DNA from: Gemmatimonadota bacterium
GTDB lineage: Bacteria; Latescibacterota; UBA2968
Direction of reading: 5' to 3'
NCBI GenBank assembly: GCA_026705765.1
Contig: JAPPAB010000174.1
Coordinates: 1-64,000 of the forward strand
Length of the DNA: 64,000 nucleotides
In this document: in pieces, positions 33,887 through 42,587 of the stretch
Layout of the letters: each line of letters begins with the position of its first letter
Position numbering within the stretch: the first letter of the stretch is position 1
Notes under the pieces: model-generated
Database searches by the model: none
Told to the model about the DNA's origin: nothing
What the model saw: only the letters and a program-made list of their open reading frames with translations
Made by a program: the position numbers and the translations under genes

Positions 33887-34046
33887 CGAATCAGCGAATC
33901 AACGAATCGGCGAATCGATGAAACAGGTAATGTACATGAAAGCCGTCATTGCGGCATGATTTTAGCCGCAATCCAGAGGTTTTGGGTGGTTGGGCGGGGT
34001 TCGTCTATTCGTCTATTCGTCTATTCGTCTATTCGTCTATTCGTCT
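33887..34046. repeat. Inverted 8-mer repeat element, copy 1 (dnaG-ispG gap)
   Basis: Left arm: four 8-bp units CGAATCNN (33887-33918). Right arm: about six units CGTCTATT (34001-34046), which are CGAATAGA in the opposite sense. Between them are a perfect 8-bp inverted repeat ATTGCGGC/GCCGCAAT and the string GGGTGGTTGGGCGGGGTTCG. A second copy with the same arrangement lies at 62821-62911. The right arm reaches into the ispG reading frame and encodes its last residues. Confidence 0.8.
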
Positions 34047-35991
34047 CTGGCTCAATCCAATCGCCGCCAGCCCGTATCAGGTCAATGAGTTCGTCAACCG
34101 CACCTTCTGTGGGGATATTGCGTTTGACGATGTCTTTACCCTTGTAGAGCGTGATTTTGCCGGGACCACTGCCTACATAGCCGTAATCGGCGTCGGCCAT
34201 TTCGCCCGGGCCGTTGACAATGCAGCCCATAATGCCAATTTTGACGCCTTTGAGGTGGTTTGTGTGGCTTCGAATCAGGGCGGTGGTTTCCTGCAGGTCG
34301 AACAGGGTGCGCCCGCACGATGGGCAGGATATGTATTCGGTTTTGGAGATGCGGGTGCGCGTGGCTTGCAAGATGCCAAAGGCTGTGCGGGTGAGGACGT
34401 GATCGTCTATTGGATCGGATGCCTCAAGCCACAGGCCATCGCCGAGGCCATCGACGAGTAGTCCTCCGCAGTCTGTGGCAGCGTGGAGCATGAAGGCGTC
34501 ATTGTCTGAGTACATTGTTGCGCTATACGTTCGGCGGATGACTACGGGTATGTCGCAATGCCAATCCGCAAGCATGCAGAATGCGCGGCGCAGTTCGGGC
34601 ATGGCGTGGGTGTTGTGCGTTTGCAGGACGAGCACTGTACAGGGATCGGTCTTGAGCGCATGGATAAGCGGTGCGTCGAGTTCTTCGAGTTCGGCACAAA
34701 CAAAGGTGATGCGCTCGGATGTGTGATTGGTTTGCAAGTATGCAGCCGCAGAAAAAATTGGATATGCCGTGGATGCGGGCGACCAGGTCCGGGCATTTTG
34801 GATGACGCCCAGCGTGCCTGGCAGTTCAAAGTCCAGGGTGCGGTCGCCGATGTCGATAAAGTCAACGGCCATGTCGGCGATATGCCATTTGTCGAGTGCC
34901 GCGTCGTACAAATAGCCAAAGGGTTGCAGGGTTTTGGGGGTGATGGTGCCCTGTGGGGTGGCAATGACGATTGGGGCACTCGGTTTGCCGATTTTTTCGA
35001 TCTGTCGCGTTGCGCGGCGGGTGTAAGAAAACGGATCGATATGAGATGTTTGAATGTCCGGTATTGGCGCGTGATCGCTTCGGTTGCGATAGCGGGCGAC
35101 CAGTGTTTGCGCTACGGGGATTTCGGCTTCGGGTTCTTCGGTGAGGGAGACGCGAATGGTATCGCCCAGGCCGTCTTCGAGTAGTGCGCCTATGCCCACG
35201 GCCGATTTGATGCGTCCGTCTTCGCCATCACCAGCTTCCGTGACGCCCAGATGGAGCGGATAGTTCATGCCTTCGGCCATCATTTTGTGTACCAGCAGGC
35301 GGTAGGCTTGAACCATGATTTGCGGATTGCTGGCTTTCATGGAAAATACGATGTCGTGATAGTCGAGGTCAATGCATATTCGCGCAAATTCGAGGGCGGA
35401 TTCGACCATGCCGAGTGGGGTGTCGCCAAACCGGCTCATAATGCGGTCTGAGAGCGATCCGTGGTTGGTACCAATCCGCATGGCTGTGCCGTATTCTTTG
35501 CAGATTTTGACCAGTGGTGAAAATCTGTCGCGGATGCGGTGCAGTTCTTCGGCGTATTGTTCATCGGTGTATTCGATGATCTGGAATTTTTTTTTGTCGG
35601 CGTAATTGCCGGGGTTCACGCGCACTTTTTCCACGATTCGGGCGGCGATTTCAGCGGCGTTGGGGGTGTAGTGAATGTCGGCTATCAGTGGGGTGTTATA
35701 GCCCGCGGCTCTGATTTTTTTTTGGATGTTTTCGAGGTTGCGGGCTTCGTTCTGGCTGGGTGCTGTTATACGCACGTATTCACATCCAGCGCGGATCATG
35801 CGGATGGATTGGGCGACCGTGCCTTCGGTATCCATGGTATCGGTTGTGGTCATTGACTGCACGCGAATGGGATTGTCGCCGCCGAGTGGTACACCCCCGA
35901 TATCGACTTCACGGGTTTTGAAGCGGGCATATTCCGTGAGCGAATTGCAGTATTTGCCCGGAGAGATGAGCAGGTCACTGGTTATGGACAT
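34021..35991 (-). CDS. ispG: 4-hydroxy-3-methylbut-2-enyl diphosphate synthase, long form
   Basis: GcpE/IspG of the MEP isoprenoid pathway, 656 residues, converting cyclic MEcPP to HMBPP with a [4Fe-4S] cluster. The length fits the long three-domain form found in plants, chlamydiae and Bacteroidota-like bacteria, with an inserted domain around residues 290-520. The N-terminal barrel has VQSMTTTDTMDTEGTVAQ and the C-terminal cluster domain has CPSCGRT then GIMGCIVNGPGEMADADYG (cluster cysteines and glutamate). The final residues ETNRRIDE come from the 8-mer repeat arm, an addition to the usual C-terminus. A weak ribosome site precedes the ATG. Confidence 0.94.
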   Translation of the reverse strand: MSITSDLLISPGKYCNSLTEYARFKTREVDIGGVPLGGDNPIRVQSMTTTDTMDTEGTVAQSIRMIRAGCEYVRITAPSQNEARNLENIQKKIRAAGYNTPLIADIHYTPNAAEIAARIVEKVRVNPGNYADKKKFQIIEYTDEQYAEELHRIRDRFSPLVKICKEYGTAMRIGTNHGSLSDRIMSRFGDTPLGMVESALEFARICIDLDYHDIVFSMKASNPQIMVQAYRLLVHKMMAEGMNYPLHLGVTEAGDGEDGRIKSAVGIGALLEDGLGDTIRVSLTEEPEAEIPVAQTLVARYRNRSDHAPIPDIQTSHIDPFSYTRRATRQIEKIGKPSAPIVIATPQGTITPKTLQPFGYLYDAALDKWHIADMAVDFIDIGDRTLDFELPGTLGVIQNARTWSPASTAYPIFSAAAYLQTNHTSERITFVCAELEELDAPLIHALKTDPCTVLVLQTHNTHAMPELRRAFCMLADWHCDIPVVIRRTYSATMYSDNDAFMLHAATDCGGLLVDGLGDGLWLEASDPIDDHVLTRTAFGILQATRTRISKTEYISCPSCGRTLFDLQETTALIRSHTNHLKGVKIGIMGCIVNGPGEMADADYGYVGSGPGKITLYKGKDIVKRNIPTEGAVDELIDLIRAGGDWIEPETNRRIDE

Positions 35992-36010
35992 TGGTCGTCT
36001 CTGTGTGACA

Positions 36011-36042
36011 GTAGGGACGGGTTTAAAACCCGTCCCTATTTG
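36011..36042. repeat. Palindromic dispersed repeat at the cvpA stop
   Basis: TAGGGACGGGTTT followed by AAAACCCGTCCCTA, a near-perfect inverted repeat whose right arm supplies the cvpA stop codon. It can form a hairpin at the cvpA mRNA end, but has no T-tract. This sequence is, from memory, a common dispersed palindrome in environmental genomes. Confidence 0.7.
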
Positions 36043-36644
36043 GATTCCTCAAGTATTTCGTTGATTTTTTTTCGCGCTTCACCGGCTTCTTTGTTCAGCT
36101 TTTCAATTAGAGGAGGCGTTTTTTCGATTTGAATGCCCAGTGCTTCGAGCAGGGTTTTTACGTTGGGAAACATGGCCTGTACACCCTCGGCAATCATCCG
36201 GGCGGATTTTTGAAGTGGTGCGCCTAAGGTGGAATTGTCGATGAATTCGGGCGCGCGGCTATGGATGGGATGGGCGCGAAAAAATATGGCGATCAGGCCT
36301 AAAATCAATGCGCCTTGAACCAGCCCCAGAGCAATGCCGCCAAATGCGTCAATCGCGCCGAGAGGTGAGGCACGCAGCATTCCGTGAAGGGCGCGCCCGA
36401 GAAAATAGCAGGCGGCCAGGACGGCTACAAATACCACGAAGAACCCGAATAGCGCGGTGCCTGTGCCGAGGTCTTCCGTTGTATCGAACAAAGCGCGCGC
36501 TGTTGTTTCGCCATAAGTGAGGGCAAAACCATAAGCCAGTATCACGCTGAGTAGCATGATGAGGCTTTGTACCAGCCCAATTTGCCATCCTTTTCGAGCG
36601 AACCAGAAGAGGCCGAGGGCAAGAATGAGATCGACGATGTTCAT
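36036..36644 (-). CDS. cvpA: CvpA-family membrane protein
   Basis: Inner-membrane protein of 202 residues with four hydrophobic helices: DLILALGLFWFARKG, GLVQSLIMLLSVILAYGFAL, ALFGFFVVFVAVLAACYFLG and DAFGGIALGLVQGALILGLIAI. The first helix plus RKG and the SPLGAIDAFGGIALGLVQG segment are typical of the CvpA (colicin V production) family. The C-terminal 50 residues are charged and helical (EEEK-type). Its cellular role is not well defined. It lies between ispG and rpsU. Confidence 0.85.
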   Translation of the reverse strand: MNIVDLILALGLFWFARKGWQIGLVQSLIMLLSVILAYGFALTYGETTARALFDTTEDLGTGTALFGFFVVFVAVLAACYFLGRALHGMLRASPLGAIDAFGGIALGLVQGALILGLIAIFFRAHPIHSRAPEFIDNSTLGAPLQKSARMIAEGVQAMFPNVKTLLEALGIQIEKTPPLIEKLNKEAGEARKKINEILEESK

Positions 36645-36668
36645 TTGATGAGCAAGATGGGATTGGAT

Positions 36669-36704
36669 AAAAAAAAGCGATAGCCACCCTGAGTGATTAT
36701 CGCT
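36669..36704 (-). terminator. Intrinsic terminator after rpsU
   Basis: On the minus strand AAGCGATA pairs with TATCGCTT around a 15-base loop, followed by eight T. It lies 24 bases after the rpsU stop and upstream of cvpA, so the two genes are separate units. Confidence 0.85.
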
Positions 36705-36727
36705 TAATTCAAATAATTGCGAAAGAC

Positions 36728-36925
36728 TTAGCGGGTGTATTGCTGGTCCAATTTGATCCGCTTGCGTTTTGCAGCGGCAATTTTTCGTTTCCGACGTTCA
36801 CTCGGTTTTTCAAAGTGTTGATTTTTTTTCATGTCGGAAATAACACCGGCTTTTTCGCAGGCTTTTTTGAACCGCTTGAGTGCTCTTTCGAACGGTTCGT
36901 CGTCGCGTACGAGGACACCAGGCAT
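36728..36925 (-). CDS. rpsU: 30S ribosomal protein S21
   Basis: Small ribosomal protein bS21, 65 residues. It has VLVRDDEPFERALKRFKKACEKAGV, the conserved S21 core, and a strongly basic tail (KPSERRKRKIAAAKRKRIKLDQQ). The ATG at 36925 gives the usual N-terminus MPGVLVRDDE; a GTG four codons earlier lies too near the AGGGG ribosome site. Promoter and terminator are both visible, so it is monocistronic. Confidence 0.95.
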   Translation of the reverse strand: MPGVLVRDDEPFERALKRFKKACEKAGVISDMKKNQHFEKPSERRKRKIAAAKRKRIKLDQQYTR

Positions 36926-36984
36926 GCCTGGACTCACCCCTTTCTTTTGTGAATGTGATGAATAATCAAAACGAATTTCAATAT

Positions 36985-37013
36985 AACATATAAAATGTCC
37001 CGCACTTTTGCAA
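36985..37013 (-). promoter_or_regulatory. Promoter of rpsU
   Basis: On the minus strand TTGCAA (37008-37013), 17-bp spacer, TATGTT (36985-36990), about 60 bases before the start codon. An overlapping TATATT lies next to the -10. Confidence 0.55.
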
Positions 37014-37067
37014 CTCGTTTTTCCCCTTCGTCCTCCCTTGTCTATACGCCTTGAATTGGTCCGCCCT

Positions 37068-37106
37068 AAAAAACGTCTTTGTTCATTTGAAGGCGTTTTT
37101 TATTTT
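37068..37106 (+). terminator. Terminator-like hairpin with no plus-strand gene upstream
   Basis: AAAAAACGTCTT (37068-37079) pairs with AAGGCGTTTTTT (37090-37101) with one G-U, followed by a second T-run. Nothing on the plus strand precedes it but the antisense of rpsU. It could be the end of a small RNA or a readthrough stop before the kinase gene. A promoter could not be assigned. Confidence 0.6.
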
Positions 37107-37202
37107 TAATGCGGAAATTTTCGGACTTTGGTTTTGATTGGGAACTCAAAAAAGTGTCGGGCGTTTTTGGTTGGGAGAAAGGACCACTGAATGGAGGGAC
37201 GC

Positions 37203-38477
37203 ATGCAGTTCACAAATGCAAATAAGATCGAGGACAAGCTCAAGGATTTACACTTACGCCTGTCCAGTCAAAGTTTTTTGACGGCTTATTTTTTTCTTTT
37301 GGCGGTTATTATTGTCATCGCGTTCCTCATTTATACTCAGCTTTATGTGGTGCAACCCATGCGGCAAGAAGCGAGGCGTATGGGAGAGTTCTACGCTTTT
37401 ATGCACAGTGTGGTTACCCTGGATACAATTAAGGTCGAGGGATTTTATAAGGATGTCATTTTTGATACCATTTTGAATCCCAATTTTCCGGTCGTAATCA
37501 CAGACGAACAGGGTGTTCCCAGACACTGGAAAGCGGTTGGCATTCCCTTTGACGACCACAGTCCGGAAACTCTGGGCAAGGTGATGGATAAGGCTTACGC
37601 GCTCGATCGAGAAAAAGATCCATTGCGGTTTGAATGGCCCATTAAGAAGGAACCGGAAATCTGGGAATTGCACTGGGGTGCGTCCGCGCTGGAGAAGCGT
37701 TTGAACTGGTTGCCTTGGGTCGCTTTTGGGGTGACGATCTTATTTACTGGAGGTGGATATCTCGGTTTTCGGTATATTAAGAATAGAGAACAGCGGTCTT
37801 TATGGGTGGGGATGGCCCGGGAAACAGCCCATCAGTTGGGTACGCCGCTGTCTTCGCTGTACGGTTGGTTGGCGCTGTTGAAGGACGAGTTGGATGCAGA
37901 GGGTGATAAAGAGAGTAGCCAGAGGCTGAAAGATATCCTGGGAGAGATGGATCGGGATACGAGCCGATTGGATAAGATCGCTTCTCGCTTTAGTTTGATT
38001 GGTTCTACACCCGAATTGCGATTGGGTCAGGTGCGCGATGTGGTGGCTGAAACTGCGGGTTATTTGCGCGCGCGCTTGCCAGAGAATGTGCAAATTTTAG
38101 AGGAACTGAACGATGTGCCGGTTGTTCCGATCAATCGGGAGCTTTTGGGATGGGCGTTTGAAAATCTTTTCAGAAATGCCGCCGATGCGATGGAAGGCCG
38201 AGGAGGTCGCATTGAAGTGTCGTCGCGCGTGGAGGAACGCCGGGTGGTTATTGAAGTGCGCGATACGGGAAAAGGCATGCCTTCGCATATGTTTAAGCAG
38301 GTTTTTTTGCCGGGTACCAGTACCAAGAAACGCGGGTGGGGACTCGGTCTTGCATTTGTGAAACGCATTGTGGAAGACTATCACAGTGGAAAAGTGTATA
38401 TCAAAGAAAGTGTGCCAGATCAGGGCACGACATTTGTCATTTTGCTGCCTTTGCCTCCGGCGGATATAGATGACTAA
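37203..38477 (+). CDS. Sensor histidine kinase (PorY-like)
   Basis: Membrane-bound two-component kinase of about 424 residues. An N-terminal helix (FLTAYFFLLAVIIVIAFLIY) and a second helix near residue 175 (WLPWVAFGVTILFTGGGYLGF) enclose a periplasmic sensor of about 120 residues. The H-box is ARETAHQLGTPLSSLYGWL, the N-box ENLFRNAADAME, G-boxes DTGKGMP and GWGLGLAFVKRIV. The ATG at 37203 has GGAGGG upstream; an earlier ATG at 37191 overlaps that site. Next downstream, 29 bases on, is a PorX-type regulator, so this is likely its partner, comparable to PorY. The signal is unknown. Confidence 0.88.
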   Translation: MQFTNANKIEDKLKDLHLRLSSQSFLTAYFFLLAVIIVIAFLIYTQLYVVQPMRQEARRMGEFYAFMHSVVTLDTIKVEGFYKDVIFDTILNPNFPVVITDEQGVPRHWKAVGIPFDDHSPETLGKVMDKAYALDREKDPLRFEWPIKKEPEIWELHWGASALEKRLNWLPWVAFGVTILFTGGGYLGFRYIKNREQRSLWVGMARETAHQLGTPLSSLYGWLALLKDELDAEGDKESSQRLKDILGEMDRDTSRLDKIASRFSLIGSTPELRLGQVRDVVAETAGYLRARLPENVQILEELNDVPVVPINRELLGWAFENLFRNAADAMEGRGGRIEVSSRVEERRVVIEVRDTGKGMPSHMFKQVFLPGTSTKKRGWGLGLAFVKRIVEDYHSGKVYIKESVPDQGTTFVILLPLPPADIDD

Positions 38478-38506
38478 TAATCCTTTATCAATCATCAAAA
38501 GTAGAG

Positions 38507-40081
38507 GTGCATGTGAATCAAACGCAAGAAGCCAAGCAGATTTTGTGGGCAGATGACGAGATTGATTTGTTGCGACCCCATCAAATTTTTCTCAAGGATC
38601 GAGGGTATGATATAACCCCTGTGACCAATGGCGACGATGCTATTGCCATGGTACAGAGACGCGGATTTGATGCGGTATTGCTCGATGAGATGATGGCTGG
38701 ACGAGATGGGTTGTCAACCCTGGCGGCGATTAAGGATATCAATCCGCATATTCCGGTTATTATGATTACGAAAAACGAAGAAGAACGGTTGATGGAACAG
38801 GCTATTGGACAGCGGATTGACGACTATTTGACCAAGCCCGTGAATCCGAGTCAGATTTTGCTGGCGTGTAAAAAATTGCTCGATGCACGTCAAATTCAAA
38901 AAGACCGCATGGGGCTGGACTATGCCGCTGCATCCAACAGATTGCGCGAAGCCCTCGTACTGGCCGATTCATGGCGAGATTGGATCAATCTTCACGTTCG
39001 CCTGTCTGAGTGGGATTTGGAATTGGATCGCTTTTACGATCCGGGCTTGCGCACGATGCACGACGATTTGCGCCGCGCCTGCAATTTGGCGTTTGGCAAG
39101 TTTGTCGAGGATAATTATAGCCAGTGGGTGCAAGACGAAGAGGATTCGCCCACGCTTTCTGTAGATATTGTATCCGAATTTGTCGCGCCCTGTATGCAAG
39201 ATGGGCAACAGGTGTTTTTTGTGGTGGTCGATTGTATGCGATTGGATCACTGGTTTGCCATTTTGCCGTTGTTGTCCGATATTTTTGATATTGAGCAACA
39301 CTACCACTATTCTATTTTGCCCACTGCGACGCCGTATTCCCGCAATGCTATTTTCAGCGGCCTTTTTCCCATTGATCTCGCGGGGATGTATCCCGATGAG
39401 TGGCAAGTCGCGCGTGACGACGACATGAGTCGCAACCGACACGAGCACCAATTGCTCGATCAACAACTCGCAGAAATTGACCCCGAATTGGATCTGGATA
39501 CGCGCTACGTCAAAATACTGGATATTACAGAGGGCAACCGGCTGGCGAAGAAGGTGCATTCTTATCGGTCTTTTCCGCTTATGGCAGTTGTGGTCAATTT
39601 TCTGGATATGCTCACGCACGGCCGTTCCGAATCCGAATTGTTACAGGAAATGGCGCCCAATGAGTCTGCTTATCGGTCTTTGACGCGGTCGTGGTTCTCG
39701 CATTCTTCTCTTTTTGAGATGTTGCGCAAGCTGTCCGAGACCGACTCGACAGTGGTGCTGACGACAGACCACGGCTGTATGCTGAGTACGCGGGCTTCTC
39801 TGGCTTATGGCAATCGGGATACTTCGACTGGGATTCGCTTTAAATACGGCAAAAATTTGCGATGCGATAACCGCCACGCGATGCATATTCGAGATCCCGA
39901 GGCTTTTGGTTTGCCAAGTATAGGACAGGGGACTAATTACATTATGTGTCGAGAAGATTACTTTTTTGTGTATCCCACCAATTTCAACGAGTATCAGGCC
40001 AAATACGCGAATAGTTTTCAACACGGGGGGATTTCTCTCGAAGAGTGTATTTTGCCGGTTGCCATTATGCGCGGGAAATGA
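38507..40081 (+). CDS. porX: Response regulator with PglZ domain (PorX-like)
   Basis: Two-domain regulator, 524 residues from the GTG at 38507; a GTG at 38513, with AGAGG better spaced, is equally likely. The receiver domain has DDE (16-18) and the phospho-acceptor D60 in VLLDEMMAG, with K in LTKPVNP. The C-terminal PglZ (alkaline phosphatase superfamily) domain shows VVDCMRLDHW, ATPYSRNAIFSGLFP (catalytic Thr) and TTDHG metal-binding motifs, as in Bacteroidota PorX, which controls type IX secretion. No other type IX genes are visible in the window. The pairing with a kinase is as in PorXY. Confidence 0.9.
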   Translation: MHVNQTQEAKQILWADDEIDLLRPHQIFLKDRGYDITPVTNGDDAIAMVQRRGFDAVLLDEMMAGRDGLSTLAAIKDINPHIPVIMITKNEEERLMEQAIGQRIDDYLTKPVNPSQILLACKKLLDARQIQKDRMGLDYAAASNRLREALVLADSWRDWINLHVRLSEWDLELDRFYDPGLRTMHDDLRRACNLAFGKFVEDNYSQWVQDEEDSPTLSVDIVSEFVAPCMQDGQQVFFVVVDCMRLDHWFAILPLLSDIFDIEQHYHYSILPTATPYSRNAIFSGLFPIDLAGMYPDEWQVARDDDMSRNRHEHQLLDQQLAEIDPELDLDTRYVKILDITEGNRLAKKVHSYRSFPLMAVVVNFLDMLTHGRSESELLQEMAPNESAYRSLTRSWFSHSSLFEMLRKLSETDSTVVLTTDHGCMLSTRASLAYGNRDTSTGIRFKYGKNLRCDNRHAMHIRDPEAFGLPSIGQGTNYIMCREDYFFVYPTNFNEYQAKYANSFQHGGISLEECILPVAIMRGK

Positions 40082-40090
40082 TTGGGTACT

Positions 40091-40534
40091 ATGTCAGATA
40101 GGACGATTACACAGGTATCTTCGTCACCCGATCAAACACATGGGTTTGGACGCGATCTCGCAGCGAGGCTCGAGCCAGGCGACTGCGTTGCGCTTACAGG
40201 AGATTTGGGTAGCGGGAAGACCTGTTTTGTACAGGGTGTTTGCGCGGGCTTGAATGTGACCGATTATGTGACGAGTCCGACTTTTGTCATCGTCAATGAA
40301 TACGCGGGGTTTTCGCCCGATGGAAAGCCGATGCCGGTGTATCACTTTGATCTCTATCGGTTGGGCAGTCCCGATGAACTCTATGAGATTGGGTGTGACG
40401 ATTTGTTTTACGGCGAGGGTGTGTGTTTGATTGAGTGGGCAGATTTGGGGGGTGATTTGATTCCCGACCATGCCATTGATGTGCATTTTGCCCATGCGGG
40501 GGAGATGGTTCGGAATCTGACGATTGAATCGTAG
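40091..40534 (+). CDS. tsaE: tRNA threonylcarbamoyladenosine biosynthesis protein TsaE
   Basis: Small ATPase (147 residues) needed with TsaB and TsaD for the t6A37 modification of tRNA. Walker A GDLGSGKT at the expected place, then TSPTFVIVNEY, a signature of the family, and FDLYRLGSPDELYEIGCDD, LIEWAD. The ATG at 40091 gives the normal start; a TTG at 40082 is in-frame but 1 base after the previous stop. It is 9 bases behind the PorX gene. Essential housekeeping in most bacteria. Confidence 0.93.
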   Translation: MSDRTITQVSSSPDQTHGFGRDLAARLEPGDCVALTGDLGSGKTCFVQGVCAGLNVTDYVTSPTFVIVNEYAGFSPDGKPMPVYHFDLYRLGSPDELYEIGCDDLFYGEGVCLIEWADLGGDLIPDHAIDVHFAHAGEMVRNLTIES

Positions 40535-40564
40535 CGTCATTCGGTCAGACCGGGAGGGAGTGAC

Positions 40565-41362
40565 GTGTTCCAAAAAAAATATAATCGCAGGCCCATTTGG
40601 GTGTGTTGGTTTACGCACTGTACGCTTGCTATGTGTGTTTGCGTTATGGTATTTGTACCGGTCTGGGGACAGCAAGACTTACAGCCTCGGCAATTGGTCG
40701 AAGCCCCTACGGCAGGTTTGTTGCCCGGCCGCAGTTTGGGCCTGGATCTTCGGTTTTATGGAGGCGATGGGATTTTGGGCGGCGTATGGGTCGGTTTGTT
40801 CAGTCGGGGTATGGTTGGGGTGTCTTTTGGCGGTAGTGATCTTTTGGGCAATGAGGCGGTGAATTTAAATCCGAGGATCGAATTTTCAGGCCGCGTGCGG
40901 GTGATTGAAGAGGGATATACAATTCCGGCTCTGGCAGTGGGTTATACATCGCAGGGATACGGGATGTTCGATGATGAGTTGAAGCGCTATACCCGCAAGT
41001 CCAAGGGGATTTATGCCGTTGCCAGCAAAAATTTCAAGTTGCCTTTGGGGCATACGGGTCTTCACGCTGGGGCGAACCGAAGTTTTGAAGATGGCGATGG
41101 CGATGATGATTTTACGGGTTATGTCGGGGTAGATACAGGGCTTGGGAAATATGTGATGGTGCTGGCGGAATACGATTTTGGATTGAACGATAATTCGGAC
41201 AATAGCCTGGGTTCTGGAAAGGGATTTTTTAACGCCGGTATCAGATGGACGCTGTCTGAGACATTTGCTCTGGAATTTGATTTGAAGAATATTTTCCGCA
41301 ATGGCATGCAAAATCCACACCCCGATCGGGAGCTTCGCATTGCGTATTTTGGAAAGTTTTGA
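40565..41362 (+). CDS. Outer-membrane beta-barrel protein (YjbH-like)
   Basis: Protein of 265 residues with a hydrophobic leader (HCTLAMCVCVMVFVPVWG) and a beta-rich remainder ending in YFGKF with terminal Phe. Segments PTAGLLPGRSLGLDLRFYGGDGILGG and the glycine-rich strands resemble the YjbH/Capsule-associated outer membrane family, though not closely enough to name. GTG start with AGGGAG upstream. It may be linked to exopolysaccharide export or act as a simple porin. It follows tsaE by 30 bases and precedes a convergent gene. Confidence 0.6.
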   Translation: MFQKKYNRRPIWVCWFTHCTLAMCVCVMVFVPVWGQQDLQPRQLVEAPTAGLLPGRSLGLDLRFYGGDGILGGVWVGLFSRGMVGVSFGGSDLLGNEAVNLNPRIEFSGRVRVIEEGYTIPALAVGYTSQGYGMFDDELKRYTRKSKGIYAVASKNFKLPLGHTGLHAGANRSFEDGDGDDDFTGYVGVDTGLGKYVMVLAEYDFGLNDNSDNSLGSGKGFFNAGIRWTLSETFALEFDLKNIFRNGMQNPHPDRELRIAYFGKF

Positions 41363-41380
41363 TTTTTTTAAGCGTGAGTT

Positions 41381-41839
41381 TTACCATCCCTCTTTCATCC
41401 ACTCAAACATTTTGTAGTGGTTGCCGTCCATCCCCATTGCGTTATAAGTTTTTTGCGCCCTTTCGTTTTCCCGTTCGACATAAAGCCGGAGTCCACGCAG
41501 GTCGGCGGATTGTTCGACTCTGGTTTTTAAGTTTTCATACATCATCCTGAAAACGCCGCGCCGCCGTGCGCTGGGGATTACATAGACCGAATGGATCCAC
41601 AATACGGTTCCGTTGCGCCAGTCACTCCATTCGGGGACGGTGAGCAGGCAGCCAGCTACTTCTCCGTCTAATTCTGCAATCCAATACGCCCCTTTGTGCG
41701 GGTCGTCAAAGATGGCCTGTACGCCTTTTTCAACGGTTGGTTGATCCAGTGTAAGATCTTCCGCTTCTTTTGCCATTCGGATTTGAAAATCCACGATGTA
41801 GGGGGCATCCTGTCGTCGCCCCCGACGAATCTCGATCAT
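41381..41839 (-). CDS. GNAT-family N-acetyltransferase
   Basis: Acetyl-CoA-dependent acetyltransferase of 152 residues. Motif A is present as VYVIPSARRRGVFRMMYENL (the RxxGxx loop binds acetyl-CoA), preceded by LWIHS, and followed by LRLYVERENERAQKTYNAMGM, motif B. The ATG at 41839 overlaps the stop of the RraA-like gene (ATGA), the reason for choosing it over the earlier ATG at 41854. It ends a seven-gene run and may acetylate a pathway intermediate or be unrelated. Substrate not assignable. Confidence 0.85.
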   Translation of the reverse strand: MIEIRRGRRQDAPYIVDFQIRMAKEAEDLTLDQPTVEKGVQAIFDDPHKGAYWIAELDGEVAGCLLTVPEWSDWRNGTVLWIHSVYVIPSARRRGVFRMMYENLKTRVEQSADLRGLRLYVERENERAQKTYNAMGMDGNHYKMFEWMKEGW

Positions 41840-42573
41840 AATCCCTGCTTCCATTTGCGATATAGTTCGAATGTTTCTTCATCTGGCGGATAGTATTTGC
41901 CAGGGGAGAGGTTTTCCGTGTCCAGACGTCTTCTGATCCATTCTTCGAGGTCGTCGTATTCTATCGCTTTTTGAGCCATTTCTGGCGCGACTTTGCGCGG
42001 GATGACGACTACGCCGTCGTCGTCGGCTACGATGTAGTCTCCCGGTCTGACGAGGACGCCATCGACCTGTACCCAGTCATTGGTCGAATATGGCGTTCCA
42101 ACGCGGGTGCCGAGGTTTGATGTTTTGCCATATCCCCACAACATGACGCCGTAGTCTTTGACGGTGTGCATGTCGCGGATGCCGCCATCGCATATCAGTC
42201 CATCTACGCCCCGCTGTTTTAAGCGAAGAAATTTGATGTCTCCGCCAATGGACATCAGTTTGGTGCGCATGGATTCCATGACGATGACGTCGCCCGGACC
42301 GGCGAGTTCAAAGGCGGCGTATTCAGGGGATTCTTCGCCGTCTGGTTTTTCTTCGTCTGCATCGGGACGCGAGGGCACAAAGCGCACGGTGATGGCTCTG
42401 GCGACCAGTCGTTCCCCGGGGTTCATGGTTTGCAGATTGGGCATGTAGGTGTATCGCGCGTCATACCCATTGCGAGCGAGTACATCGACTACAGCGGTTG
42501 TGTTCACGCGCTTGAGTGCTTCTCGCGTTGCGTTGTCCAATACGTGATCGGGGGTGGGTTGTACAATTGCCAT
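41836..42573 (-). CDS. RraA-like / dimethylmenaquinone methyltransferase-fold aldolase
   Basis: Protein of 245 residues of the RraA family, whose catabolic members are divalent-metal class II aldolases of 4-hydroxy-4-methyl-2-oxoglutarate type. Seen motifs: GDVIVMESMRTKLMSIGGD and LICDGGIRDMHTVKDYG (the Arg and Asp of the active site in GGxRD), then GDYIVADDDGVVVIPR, all typical. AGGAG precedes the ATG. Within a sugar-acid type operon it could cleave a 2-keto acid into pyruvate and an aldehyde or glyoxylate, which would suit the aminotransferase next door. That is inference; the true substrate is not visible. Confidence 0.82.
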   Translation of the reverse strand: MAIVQPTPDHVLDNATREALKRVNTTAVVDVLARNGYDARYTYMPNLQTMNPGERLVARAITVRFVPSRPDADEEKPDGEESPEYAAFELAGPGDVIVMESMRTKLMSIGGDIKFLRLKQRGVDGLICDGGIRDMHTVKDYGVMLWGYGKTSNLGTRVGTPYSTNDWVQVDGVLVRPGDYIVADDDGVVVIPRKVAPEMAQKAIEYDDLEEWIRRRLDTENLSPGKYYPPDEETFELYRKWKQGL

Positions 42574-42587
42574 GTATTCTCCTGTTT

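Noticed and set aside
34001-34046. 8-mer tandem repeat as a CRISPR array
   Set aside because: Units are contiguous 8-mers without spacers and no cas genes are near, so this is a simple repeat arm.
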